Notes: a model not told the origin generated them from the sequence alone. DNA of 64,000 nucleotides from Gaiellasilicea sp963794385 (GCA_963794385.1 CAWCDT010000018.1:1-64000), one strand, 5' to 3'; counted from the first letter of the stretch, positions 27,365 to 36,840 are shown. Program-made: numbers and translations.

Positions 27365-27451
27365 TCAGGACATCCGTGCCATCCACACGAGCGGCCCTAT
27401 CAGACCGGCGAAAGGAAGGAGCGCGACGAGGAAAGCGAGCATGGGGGGCAT
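27365..27451 (-). CDS. Possible 28-residue single-span membrane microprotein
   Basis: ATG at 27451 opens a 28-codon frame that is almost all hydrophobic (MLAFLVALLPFAGLIGPLVW) and ends at TGA. It lies in the otherwise empty interval between the cold-shock and DUF72 genes. No clear ribosome site is seen, so this may be chance. Confidence 0.25.
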   Translation of the reverse strand: MPPMLAFLVALLPFAGLIGPLVWMARMS

Positions 27452-27501
27452 GGGTTCACGCTATGCCGCCCCGTTCCTGCCTGCATCGGCCGGTGGATCG
27501 A

Positions 27502-28138
27502 TCAGCGCTCGTCCGTGCGGACGAGCTCGAGCAGCCGCGCGGAGTACGTCACCGCGGTCGGCGCGTCCTCGTGGCGGAAGTACGCGAAGACCTCGATCCC
27601 CGCCGTGAGCAGCGTGCGGATGCGGGCTGCGAGCTCCACCAGCTCGTCGTCGTCATAGGGCGGCTCGCGAAAGCGGAGGTAGCGGAAGGGCGCGTCGGCT
27701 TCCCAGTCGTCCACCCGCACGGCGGGCGAGACGTCGGCGCCGTCCCAGCTCTCGTGACGGAGGTCGAGCGCGAGCCGCAGGTCGGTCGAGCCGAGTAGGA
27801 GCGCAAGCAGGCCGTCGTCCCTGGGGCTCTCGACGACGACGCGCACCGGCCCGAGGCGCTCGCCGAGCCGGCGCACCCTCTCCTCGAAGGTCCCGAGGGC
27901 GCGGAGCGCGCGCGGCGGCATCTTCACGGCGAACCGGAACTCCGCCGGCGCCTGTCCTGCCCAGCGCGCGAACTGCTCCTCGGACGGCAGTCGGTACCCC
28001 GTGCTGTTCAGCTCGACGGAGGGAAGCCGCTCCGCGTAGAAGGTGAGGAAGTCCTCGTTCGCGAGCCCGGCAGGGTAGAAGCTCGGTCGCCAGGAGGGGT
28101 ACGACCAGCCCGACGATCCGATCCAGGCCGCGTTGCAT
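27502..28138 (-). CDS. DUF72 family protein (TIM-barrel), one frameshift near start
   Basis: About 211 residues. After a one-base shift near 28125 the N-terminus reads AWIGSSGWSYPSWR...FYPAGL, followed by LPSVELNSTGYRLPS and FRFAVKMPPRA, the DUF72/YecE signature. Later segments LALDLRHESWDG and FAYFRHEDA also fit. Slightly shorter than usual. Function of the family is unknown. Divergent from thyX. Confidence 0.82.
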
Positions 28139-28171
28139 TACCGTCCGGGAGCCTGAGTAGCCTCGAACCCC

Positions 28172-28879
28172 TTGTCCGCCACGAGCCTAGTGATACCCGG
28201 AAGCTCCATCCCCGTCCTCGACCACGGCTTCGTCCGCCTCGACGACGCGATGGCCGACGACCTCTCCGTCGTCAACGCCGCCCGGGTCAGCTTCGCGCGC
28301 CGCCGCGAGGAGGTGGACGACGCCGACGCGGGCCTGATCCGCTTCCTGATGCGCGATCGCCACGGGACGCCGTTCGAGCACAACTCCTTCCGCTTCCACA
28401 TCCGCTGCCCGATCTTCGTCGCACGTGAGTGGTTCCGGCACCGGATCGGCTCCTTCAACGAGTTCTCGATGAGCTATGCGAAGGCGACCGACGACTTCTA
28501 CGTCCCGGCTGCCGAGGACGTCCGCAGCCAGGTGGGAAAGCCGGGCGCCTACTCGTTCGAGCCGGTCGACCCGGAGCTCGCCGAGCGCACGCGCGAGGAG
28601 CTCCAGGCCGTCTACGACACCGCCTACGCGACCTACACGCGGCTCGTCGAAGACGGTGTCGCCCGGGAGCTCGCCCGCTCGGTGCTCCCTGTCGGCGCTT
28701 ACACCGAGTTCTACTGGACGGTCAACGCGCGGGCCCTGATGAACTTCGTCTCGCTCCGCGCCGCCGACACCGCCCAGCGCGAGATCAGGCTCTACGCCGA
28801 AGCCTGCGAGCGGTTCCTCGCCGAGCGGATGCCGATCACCTACGACGCGTTCGTGGCGAACGACCGCACTGCGCCCTAG
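28172..28879 (+). CDS. thyX: FAD-dependent thymidylate synthase ThyX
   Basis: About 235 residues. It makes dTMP from dUMP using methylene-THF and FAD. The ThyX motif RHRIGSFNEFSMSY lies near residue 90; the Arg usual before the final Tyr is Ser here. FEHNSFRFHIRCPIFVAREW precedes it, as expected. The start is TTG at 28172 or GTG at 28190; neither has a good ribosome site. The frame after the TAG continues into a glyoxalase remnant. Confidence 0.93.
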   Translation: MSATSLVIPGSSIPVLDHGFVRLDDAMADDLSVVNAARVSFARRREEVDDADAGLIRFLMRDRHGTPFEHNSFRFHIRCPIFVAREWFRHRIGSFNEFSMSYAKATDDFYVPAAEDVRSQVGKPGAYSFEPVDPELAERTREELQAVYDTAYATYTRLVEDGVARELARSVLPVGAYTEFYWTVNARALMNFVSLRAADTAQREIRLYAEACERFLAERMPITYDAFVANDRTAP

Positions 28880-28963
28880 GTCGAGGAGCTGGAGTACGGC
28901 CGCTTCGGCTGGGCCGTCGACCCCGAGGGCAACCGCTTCGAGCTGTGGCAGCCTACGTCGTGA
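28880..28963 (+). pseudogene. Glyoxalase/VOC family C-terminal remnant
   Basis: Immediately after the thyX stop, and in the same frame, 27 codons read VEELEYGRFGWAVDP then EGNRFELWQPTS and a stop. This is the standard C-terminal strand of VOC-fold (glyoxalase/bleomycin resistance) proteins, with the metal-ligand Glu in FELW. Nothing upstream encodes the rest of a VOC protein, so this is a relic of a lost or recombined gene. Confidence 0.65.
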
Positions 28964-29528
28964 GAAGCGGCCGGTCGGAGCCGACACGGGTCACGACCCA
29001 GCCGTCGTAGCGCCGGAGGCCGTACGGCACCGTGAGCACGACCTTGGTCACGCCTGGGTTCACGAGGAAGCGCCCGCAGGAATCCACGAGCTCGCCGTTC
29101 CGGGTCAACCACAGCTCGTAGTAGTCCTGCCGGTCGCGGCTCGGCTCGAGCCCGCGCAGGATCACGTTCATCGGCCAGTTGCCGGCCTTGTCGTCTTCGA
29201 GCACCTCGATCGAGGCGACCGCGTCGCGCCGGTCGTCGGTGCCGGTCATCCCGATCACCAGCACCGGGTCCTGCTCGCGGTCGCCGACCCAGTAGCCGGC
29301 GCCGAAGGCGACGGCGGCGAGCGTCGCCGCGAGCGCGACGAGGCGGGGTCGCCACGACCGGGGCGCCGCCCCGACAGGCTCGGCCTCGGCAAGCGGCGTC
29401 GCCCGCAACGTCGATGGGACCTCGGGAGGCGGATCGACCGAGAGGAGCAGCTCGTGCACCCGCCGGAGCCGCTCCTGCTCGCGGGGGTCGTCGACGTCGC
29501 CGACCATGTCGTCGAGCCGGTCGTTCAC
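28953..29528 (-). CDS. Anti-sigma factor, RskA-like, single-span membrane protein
   Basis: 191 residues from a GTG that overlaps the sigma factor TGA (GTGA). The cytoplasmic part (residues 1-65) has no zinc-binding HxxxCxxC motif. One membrane segment (LVALAATLAAVAFGAGYWVG) follows near residue 72. The extracytoplasmic part has the anti-sigma-K pattern WPMNVILRGLEPSRDRQDYYELWLT, with the C-terminus VTRVGSDRPLLTT. It would hold the coupled ECF sigma factor at the membrane until released. Confidence 0.87.
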   Translation of the reverse strand: MNDRLDDMVGDVDDPREQERLRRVHELLLSVDPPPEVPSTLRATPLAEAEPVGAAPRSWRPRLVALAATLAAVAFGAGYWVGDREQDPVLVIGMTGTDDRRDAVASIEVLEDDKAGNWPMNVILRGLEPSRDRQDYYELWLTRNGELVDSCGRFLVNPGVTKVVLTVPYGLRRYDGWVVTRVGSDRPLLTT

Positions 29529-30139
29529 GTCAGCTCGTCCTCGAGCAGGTCGGCGAGACGGGCGAGCGCGCTCCGTGTCCTCGTCTTCACCGTTCCGAGC
29601 GGCACGCCCAGGCGTGCCGAGATCTCGCTTTGCGAGAGCCCGCCCCAGTAGGCGAGCTCGATCACGGGCCGCTCGTGCATTGGCAGCTGCTCGAGCGCGC
29701 CGTGCACGCGCCAGGCGAGCCACGCCGCCTCGGCCCGCTCCGCCGGACCGTCATCGCCCGACGCTTCGTCGGGCGCCTCCATCGGCGGCTCCGGCCGCCG
29801 CCGGGCGCCGTCGACGATTGCGTTCCGAGCGACCGTGTACAGCCAGGCGCCGCCCTGGCCACGGCCCGGATCGAAGCTCGAGGCCGAGCGCCAGATCGCT
29901 GCGAACGCTTCCTGGAAGGCGTCCTCGGCGCGGCCGCGGTCGCCCAGGCGGCGCAGCGCAAGCCCGAACACCGGTCGCGTGTAGCGACGGTAGAGCTCGT
30001 CGAACGCGTCACGGTCGCCGCGACCGACGCGCTCGATCAGCTCGCCGTCCGTCGGCTCGGCATACGCCGCCCTGCCGATACTCGAGACTCCGGGTGCGCG
30101 CGGCAGGACGGGACGGTCGAGGGTCAACGCCGTACCCAT
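29525..30139 (-). CDS. ECF RNA polymerase sigma factor (SigK-like)
   Basis: 204 residues from ATG (a GTG two codons upstream is possible). Sigma region 2 is GDRDAFDELYRRYTRPVFGLALRRL through FDPGRGQGGAWLYTVARN; region 4 is LPMHERPVIELAYWGGLSQSEISARL and VPLGTVKTRTRSALARL. Coupled to the RskA-like anti-sigma gene. Targets are unknown; the neighbouring cupredoxin and superoxide dismutases are only suggestive. Confidence 0.93.
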   Translation of the reverse strand: MGTALTLDRPVLPRAPGVSSIGRAAYAEPTDGELIERVGRGDRDAFDELYRRYTRPVFGLALRRLGDRGRAEDAFQEAFAAIWRSASSFDPGRGQGGAWLYTVARNAIVDGARRRPEPPMEAPDEASGDDGPAERAEAAWLAWRVHGALEQLPMHERPVIELAYWGGLSQSEISARLGVPLGTVKTRTRSALARLADLLEDELT

Positions 30140-30148
30140 GCACACGGA

Positions 30149-30823
30149 TTACGCATGGATCCTCCCCCCGGATTGCAGCAGCCGGCCTCCGTCGACGGCG
30201 ATCGTCGTTCCGGTGACGAAGTCGGCCCCGGCGAGGTAAACGATCGCCTCGGCGACGTCGTCCGCCGACCCCACGCGTCCGAGTGCGGTCTCGGCGGCGC
30301 GCCGCTCTTGCTGCTCCGGCTCGACCGCGACCGGTCCCGGCGCGACGCCGCAGACTCGGACCTCCGGAGCGAGCGCTCGGGCGAGCACACGCGTAAGCAT
30401 CGCCTGAGCGGCCTTCGCGGCGCAATGGGCTGAGAACGACGGCCACGGCTGGTAGGCCGCGACGTCCTCGACCATGACGACGAGGCCGCCGCTCGCGCGC
30501 AGGTGCGGCGCCGATGCCTGCGTGACGAAGAAGCTCCCTTTCACGGTCGCGCCGAGCGCTGCGTCCACCTCCTCCTCGGAGAGGTGCTCGAACGGCTTGG
30601 GCGTGAAACCGGCCGAAGCGGCGTTGACGACCACGTCGAGCCCGCCGAGCTCCTCGCTCGCCCGCGCGACGAGCGCGCGCGCACCCGCCGCCTGCGACAC
30701 GTCGCCGTCCTTACGGCCGGCGGCGACGACGCGCCAACCCTCCGCCTCGAGCCGCCGCACGATCCCCGAGCCGAGCTTGCCGGTTCCGCCGGTGACGAGG
30801 GCGCGTGTACGGGACTCGTTAAT
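30149..30823 (-). CDS. Short-chain dehydrogenase/reductase (SDR)
   Basis: About 224 residues. NAD(P)-binding motif TGGTGKLGSGI near the start, then NAASAGF and C-terminal GTTIAVDGGRLLQSGG. The usual catalytic YxxxK is replaced: the segment FSAHCAAKAAQAM has His-Cys where Tyr is expected, so activity is doubtful or altered. The start is uncertain: an ATT at 30823 is the only plausible codon before conserved sequence, since longer versions would overlap the divergent cupredoxin gene. Confidence 0.8.
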   Translation of the reverse strand: MNESRTRALVTGGTGKLGSGIVRRLEAEGWRVVAAGRKDGDVSQAAGARALVARASEELGGLDVVVNAASAGFTPKPFEHLSEEEVDAALGATVKGSFFVTQASAPHLRASGGLVVMVEDVAAYQPWPSFSAHCAAKAAQAMLTRVLARALAPEVRVCGVAPGPVAVEPEQQERRAAETALGRVGSADDVAEAIVYLAGADFVTGTTIAVDGGRLLQSGGRIHA

Positions 30824-30894
30824 TCTCTTTCGAGGGACGTAAATTCGCCGCGGCACGCGCGTAGCGCGGGAGGCGGCGTGGAATCCTTCGCCAC

Positions 30895-31755
30895 ATGAGA
30901 CGTATTCTGCTGGTTCTTCCGCTCCTCGCAGGCTTCGTGCTCGCACCCGAGGCGGACGCCGCGACGAGGGGAGTCCAGATCCTGCGCAGCTCGTTCTCGC
31001 CCGCGACGGTGAGCATCGTGGCCGGCGACACGATCAGATGGCGCAACGTCGACAGGCGCGACCACCAGGTCGTTTCGACGACGGGCACGTTCGCCTCGCC
31101 CGTGCTCCGCCCCGGCCGGACCTACTCGTTCACGTTCACGGTGGCAGGCACGTATCGCTACCGCGACGCCCTCAACCCCCGCGTCACCGGAACGGTGCGT
31201 GTCGCCGGGGCGCCTCCCGCCGTCTCGCTCGCGACCTCGCTCCCGCAGACCACGTACGGAGCGGCCGTGACCCTCTCGGGCCAGGTGAACAACCGGGCGG
31301 CGGGGGAGCAGGTGCAGATCGTCTACCAGCCCTACGGCCAGCCTTCGCAGATCGTGCTCGCGACTGTCCTCACCGGCGCCGACGGCACCTTCAGCCTCGT
31401 CACCGAGCCCAAGATCCTGACGACCTACCAGGCGTTCTGGAAGGGCGCGAGAAGCCTCGTGATCACGACCGCGGTCGCGCCCGCGATCTCGTTCGGACGC
31501 CTCAACGGCTTCGTCACCCGCGTCTTCGCCGGTCGCTCGATGGCGAGGAAGCAGGTGCAGCTGCAGCGGCTCTCGGCCTTCGGCCAGTGGGTGACGATCA
31601 AGCGGGTCTCGCTCGACCTCAACTCACGCGCACGCTTCCGGGCCCTCCTGCCGATGGGCCCCTCGCGCCTGCGGATCGCGATGTCCGTGAACCAGGCCGG
31701 CGTCGGCTATCTCGGGGCGTTCAGCCGTGAGATCACCTGGCGCCGGGTGAAGTAG
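30895..31755 (+). CDS. Secreted cupredoxin-like protein lacking most copper ligands
   Basis: 286 residues with a signal peptide (RRILLVLPLLAGFVLAPEADA). Residues 25-105 follow the plastocyanin-type pattern (FSPATVSIVAGDTIRWRN, DHQVVSTTGTFASPVLRPG, YSFTFTVAGTYRYR). The Cys-His-Met ligand loop, however, is ALNPRVTG, with no Cys or His. Only the first His (DHQVV) remains, so copper binding is unlikely. The rest is beta-rich, perhaps Ig-like. Function unknown. Confidence 0.78.
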   Translation: MRRILLVLPLLAGFVLAPEADAATRGVQILRSSFSPATVSIVAGDTIRWRNVDRRDHQVVSTTGTFASPVLRPGRTYSFTFTVAGTYRYRDALNPRVTGTVRVAGAPPAVSLATSLPQTTYGAAVTLSGQVNNRAAGEQVQIVYQPYGQPSQIVLATVLTGADGTFSLVTEPKILTTYQAFWKGARSLVITTAVAPAISFGRLNGFVTRVFAGRSMARKQVQLQRLSAFGQWVTIKRVSLDLNSRARFRALLPMGPSRLRIAMSVNQAGVGYLGAFSREITWRRVK

Positions 31756-31760
31756 CGGCC

Positions 31761-32369
<609 letters not shown>

Positions 32370-32455
32370 CGCTACTCCTTCGTGTTGGAAACTGGACGGG
32401 AGGATATGCTCCGCGCCGTTCCCGCCGAGTCGCCGTCGAAACCGTGGAGGTACGG

Positions 32456-33067
32456 ATGTCGAGCTATGAGGAGATCAGGCCCCGCGAGCTGAAGCCGGCC
32501 CTGCTGGAGCTCGACGGGATCTCGCGCGCGTCGGTCGAGGCCCACTACAAGCTCTACCAGGGCTACGTGGCGAAGCGGAACGAGATCCTCGCGAAGCTCG
32601 GCAGCGTCGACGCCAGCAGCGCGAACCAGGTCTACTCAGAGCTCCGCGCCCTCAAGGTCGACCTCTCCTTCGCGATCGGCGGGATCAAGAACCACGAGGT
32701 CTACTTCGAGCATCTCGGCGGCGACGGCGGCGACCCGAAGGGCGCGGTCGCCGACCTGATCAAGCGCGACTTCGGCTCGACCGACAACTGGCGCACCGAC
32801 CTGAAGGCGACCGGGATGGCCGGGCGCGGCTGGGCCTGGACCGCGTACGACTGGGACGAAGGTCGCCTCTTCAACTACGTCGGGGACGCCCAGAACACCT
32901 TCCCGATCTGGAACGCCACCCCGCTCGTCGCGCTCGACGTCTACGAGCACGCGTACTTCCTCGACTTCCAGACCGACCGCGGCGCCTACATCGACGCCTT
33001 CTTCCACAATCTGGACTGGGCGGTCGTGAACGACTGGGTGTCGAAGTACCAGATTCCCCTGAAGTAG
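32456..33067 (+). CDS. Fe-Mn family superoxide dismutase, divergent subgroup
   Basis: 203 residues from ATG behind GGAGGTACGG. It belongs to the subgroup with HYKLYQGYVAKRNEI in place of the classical HHxxHH stretch. Likely metal ligands: His in EAHYKLYQGYV, His in GGIKNHEVYFEHLGG, Asp and His in ALDVYEHAYFLDF. It diverges from the broken sodA copy. A close relative is fused to YceI at 35228. Confidence 0.85.
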   Translation: MSSYEEIRPRELKPALLELDGISRASVEAHYKLYQGYVAKRNEILAKLGSVDASSANQVYSELRALKVDLSFAIGGIKNHEVYFEHLGGDGGDPKGAVADLIKRDFGSTDNWRTDLKATGMAGRGWAWTAYDWDEGRLFNYVGDAQNTFPIWNATPLVALDVYEHAYFLDFQTDRGAYIDAFFHNLDWAVVNDWVSKYQIPLK

Positions 33068-33085
33068 GAGCTTCGGAGCTCCACG

Positions 33086-33687
<602 letters not shown>

Positions 33688-33691
<4 letters not shown>

Positions 33692-34653
33692 CTGGACAGC
33701 CAGTCGCTCAGCGAGGTGTGCCGCTCGGCGGGCGTGCCGGAGTCGAGCTCGCCGCGGAGCTCGCCCACCGTTCCCTCGCGCTCGGCGAGCACGTCGTGGG
33801 CGTGGATCGTCTCGAAGTTGACCTGACGGGCGTAGAGGAAGTCCCCGTCGGCGAGCTCCGGCATCGCGTCGAGCGCGCCCTTGAGCGAGAGCCGGACGGA
33901 GTCCTCGACGAAGCGCGGCTGCAGGTGGGCGTGCTCGACGACGAAGAGCTCGTCCGGCCGCTTGAGCAGCTCGTAGACGGGCGCGCTCATCGAGTCCTGC
34001 ACGATCGCGACGAGGTCGTTCGCGTCGAGCTGGCGCTCGGTGCCGACGTAGAGCGTGCCCTTGCCGCGCTGGTTGTGCGTCGCCAGCGGGACGAGGTCGA
34101 GGATCCGCTCGACGTCCTCGTACCCGGCCTCTGCCAGGCGCTCGGCCGCGCGGCCGCGGACGAGCCCCTGCGCGCACGGACAGGCGTTGATCCCGGTCGC
34201 CTCGACGCCGACCACGCGCCGGACGCTCTCGGTCGTCGCCGCCGCGATCCCGACGAGGGAGACCATCTCCTGGGTCGGGAGCCGGGTGACCGGGGTCGTC
34301 CGCCGCACGGGCCAATGGGCCGTGATCCTCGCCTCGGCTCGCAGCGCGCGCTGCCGGCCGACGATGTGCTGGGCGATGTGCTCGGCGAGCGACTCGACGT
34401 GCAATGCCTCGGTGCCGACGACCGCCTCGATCGCCTCCTCGAAGAGCTCCGGGAAGCGCGACATGTGGACGCCCTTCTGCTCGTGCGCGAGGTCGACCGT
34501 GCATGCGATCTCGGCGGCCATCACCGTCTCGCGCCCTTCGTGTCGGACGCGCACCGCCTTCTGCACGCCGGTCACGCCCGCGCGCGTCAGCGACAGCCTC
34601 ACTTCAGGCGTCGAGGCCTGGAGATCGTGCGTCGCGGCCGGCAGCTCCGTCAC
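33688..34653 (-). CDS. GTP cyclohydrolase, FolE2/MptA family
   Basis: 321 residues. The metal-binding Cys lies in ATGINACPCAQ near residue 155, closer to archaeal MptA (GxxACPCAQ) than to bacterial FolE2 (LCPCSK). Other family features: AAEIACTVDLAHEQKGVHMSRFPEL near 46, ATHNQRGKGTLYVG near 192, and VNFETIHAHD near 280. It opens GTP to a dihydroneopterin phosphate for pterin/folate synthesis. No other pterin genes are nearby. Confidence 0.88.
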
Positions 34654-34673
34654 GTGGTTACGCTAGCACCGCC

Positions 34674-35228
34674 GTGGCCTCCGACTTTGCCAGTCTGGTC
34701 TCGCTCGCGTGCCACGACCTCCGCACTCCACTCGCCACCGTGCACGGGTTCGCGAAGACGCTCGCCAGGCACGAGGACCTCGAGCCCGAGAAGGTCTCGC
34801 GCTACCTGGGTCTGATCGACGCCGCCTCCGAGGAGCTCGTTGGGCTGCTCGACGTGCTCTCGCTGGCGGCGCGGATCGAGAGCGGCCGCTACGACCCGGT
34901 CCGGCGCGAGGTCGACTCGCTCGAGCTCGCCCGCGTCGCCGTCCCCGGAGCGACCGGAACCGGGACACCCGTGCAGGTGGATGTCGAGGGCCTCGAGCGG
35001 GCGCTCGGCGCGCTCGTACGAGCAGCCACGCGGCACGGCGGCGTCGAGCCGCGTGTGCTGGTGGACGGGGCCGCGATCGTGCTCGAGCCGGTCGGCGAGA
35101 GCGCCGCGCCGGTCGTGCTCGGCGTGGAGCAGAAAGACCTCGGCGCCGCGGTCGCAGTCCGGCTCCTGCGCGCGCTCGGCGGCGACGTCGCGCACGAGGG
35201 CGACCGGCTGACCGTCTCGCTCGCCTGA
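34674..35228 (+). CDS. Minimal histidine-kinase-like protein (HisKA domain, ATPase degenerate)
   Basis: 184 residues from GTG. The N-terminal dimerisation domain has the phospho-acceptor His in LACHDLRTPLATVHGFAKTL, followed by a second helix (YLGLIDAASEELVGLLDVLSLAARIESG). The remaining 110 residues hold the place of the HATPase_c domain but lack visible N, G1 and G2 box glycines. It may be a phosphotransfer or receiver-partner protein rather than a kinase. It overlaps the YceI fusion by one base (TGATG). Confidence 0.75.
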   Translation: MASDFASLVSLACHDLRTPLATVHGFAKTLARHEDLEPEKVSRYLGLIDAASEELVGLLDVLSLAARIESGRYDPVRREVDSLELARVAVPGATGTGTPVQVDVEGLERALGALVRAATRHGGVEPRVLVDGAAIVLEPVGESAAPVVLGVEQKDLGAAVAVRLLRALGGDVAHEGDRLTVSLA

Positions 35229-36391
35229 TGCCGATCCAGCCAGGCACGTACACACTCGGCCCGGAGAACGGGACACTTTCGGTGAGGACCGGGCGCATGG
35301 GCGCGGCGGCAGCTGCAGGTCACGACCTCCTGATCCACGTCACCGCCTGGCAGGCGACGCTGGAGGTCGGCGACGACGCCGCGCAGACGAGCCTCGTGCT
35401 CGACGCAGACGCGGCGTCCCTGCGCGTGCGTGAGGGCACGGGCGGCATGCAGCCGTTGGAGGACGAGGACAAGGCGAACATCCACCAGACGATCGACGAC
35501 GAGATTCTGAAGCGCGGGCCGATCGCGTTCCGCTCGACGACGGTGGACGCGGTGGCCGACGGCAGCCGCCTGCGCGTGCGGGGTCAGCTGACGCTCCTCG
35601 ATCAGACCGCGCCGATCTCGTTCGTCCTCCAGGTCAGAGACGACGGCACGCTCGTCGGCAGCGCCGTCGTCAAGCAGTCCAATTGGGGGATGAAGCCGTA
35701 CTCCGCATTGTTCGGAGCCCTGCGGGTCGCCGACAACGTCGAGGTGGCGATCGATACCGGCCTGAAGCCGAGGGTGGAAGTGCCGCTACCGGGGTACGAG
35801 CGGATCAGGCCGCGTCAGCTCAAGGCTGCGTTGCTCGAGCTCGAGGGGATCTCGCGGACGTCCGTGATCGCTCATCACAAGCTGTACGAGGGTTACGTCT
35901 TCGAGCGGAACGAGATCCTCGCCAGGCTCGCGGGGCTCGGCCGCGCGAGCGACCCCGAGCTGCGCGCGCTGAAGGTCGAGCTCTCACATGCGGTCGGGGG
36001 GATCAAGAACCATGAGGTCTACTTCGAGCACCTCGGCGGCGTGGGCGGCGAGCCGACCGGTGCGATCGGCGACCTCATCACCCGTGACTTCGGCTCGGTC
36101 GGGGCGTGGCGCACCGATCTGAGGGCGACGGCGCTTGCCGGTCGCGGCTGGGCCTGGACGGCGTACGACTGGGAGGAGGGTCGCCTCTTCAACTCTCTCG
36201 GGGACGCCGAGAACGCCTCGCCGAGCTGGAACGCCACGCCGCTCGTCGCACTCGACGTCGGCGAGCACGCGTACTTCCTCGACTATCCAGACCGATCGGG
36301 CCGCCTACGTCGACGCGTTCTTCGACAACCTGGACTGGACCGTCGTGAACGACTGGGTCACCGCCTACGGGATCGATTCCAGTCCCTGTAG
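35228..36391 (+). CDS. YceI domain - superoxide-dismutase-like domain fusion (frameshift near 3' end)
   Basis: Residues 1-180 are a YceI-like lipocalin-fold domain (PGTYTLGPENGTLSVRTGR, FRSTTVDAVADGSRLRVRGQL, IDTGLKP). In the same frame, without a stop, residues 188-375 are a superoxide dismutase domain closely similar to the protein at 32456 (ISRTSVIAHHKLYEGYVFERNEI, GGIKNHEVYFEHLGG, VALDVGEHAYFLD). Internal GTG codons at the junction could allow separate translation. An extra C near 36289 shifts the last part; the expected ending YVDAFFDNLDWTVVNDWVTAYG is in another frame. The true stop is therefore uncertain. Confidence 0.72.
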   Translation: MPIQPGTYTLGPENGTLSVRTGRMGAAAAAGHDLLIHVTAWQATLEVGDDAAQTSLVLDADAASLRVREGTGGMQPLEDEDKANIHQTIDDEILKRGPIAFRSTTVDAVADGSRLRVRGQLTLLDQTAPISFVLQVRDDGTLVGSAVVKQSNWGMKPYSALFGALRVADNVEVAIDTGLKPRVEVPLPGYERIRPRQLKAALLELEGISRTSVIAHHKLYEGYVFERNEILARLAGLGRASDPELRALKVELSHAVGGIKNHEVYFEHLGGVGGEPTGAIGDLITRDFGSVGAWRTDLRATALAGRGWAWTAYDWEEGRLFNSLGDAENASPSWNATPLVALDVGEHAYFLDYPDRSGRLRRRVLRQPGLDRRERLGHRLRDRFQSL

Positions 36392-36840
36392 ACGGTCTGC
36401 GCGTCGAGCCCGCCCTCGACTCCGGGCGGCAGAGGACCGCTGCCGTGCGCGTAGAGGGCGACCTGCTCGATCGTCCGTACCTGTGTGGGATCGTCGCCGC
36501 TCCCGCTGATCCACGCGCCGTTGTCCCACCTGAGGTTGTCCGGAGACGTCTCCAACGCCGCGCCCGCGAGCAGCTGACTCTTGGCTCGAATCTTTCCCGC
36601 GGCGTCGACGATCGCGGCCGATGTGCCCCCGGACGGAGCCGTGTTGTAGCCGTGACCGTTCCCGAACCGGTCGGTATCGGCAGGGACGACCTTGACGTCC
36701 AGCGCGGGCACGCCGAGCTCGTCGGCTACGAGCTGGGCGTACTCGCCCTCGTTCCCGTCGGGCTCGGTCGTCAGGCTCAGCACCATCTTGCCGGTCGGGT
36801 GGACGCGCAGGAACACCGCTCGATACGCCTCGTCAGCCAT
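36358..36840 (-). CDS. Free-standing CoxL/xanthine-dehydrogenase-like subdomain
   Basis: 160 residues from an ATG that overlaps the preceding small gene by 8 bases. The sequence matches one internal stretch of the molybdopterin-binding subunit, about residues 488-640 of the CoxL encoded here: VHPTGKMVLSLTTEPDGNEGEY, VADELGVPALDVKVVPADTDRF and GVEGGLDAQTVYRD have direct counterparts. It is not a simple copy, since identity looks low. Possible regulator, decoy or assembly factor, or a relic kept by translational coupling. Confidence 0.65.
   Translation of the reverse strand: MADEAYRAVFLRVHPTGKMVLSLTTEPDGNEGEYAQLVADELGVPALDVKVVPADTDRFGNGHGYNTAPSGGTSAAIVDAAGKIRAKSQLLAGAALETSPDNLRWDNGAWISGSGDDPTQVRTIEQVALYAHGSGPLPPGVEGGLDAQTVYRDWNRSRRR

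Noticed and set aside
30839..30860. CGAGGGACGT before the cupredoxin gene as another REP element
   Set aside because: It shares a few bases with the REP arm but has no inverted partner nearby.
35271..35282. GGGACACTTTCG matching the sequence beside the REP repeats at 23548
   Set aside because: Only 12 bases match, without the palindromic cores, and it lies inside the conserved YceI coding region; treated as coincidence.
36358..36391. Overlap of the YceI-SOD fusion and the CoxL-like fragment as a deliberate antisense arrangement
   Set aside because: The end of the fusion gene is uncertain because of a frameshift near 36289, so the overlap may be an artefact.
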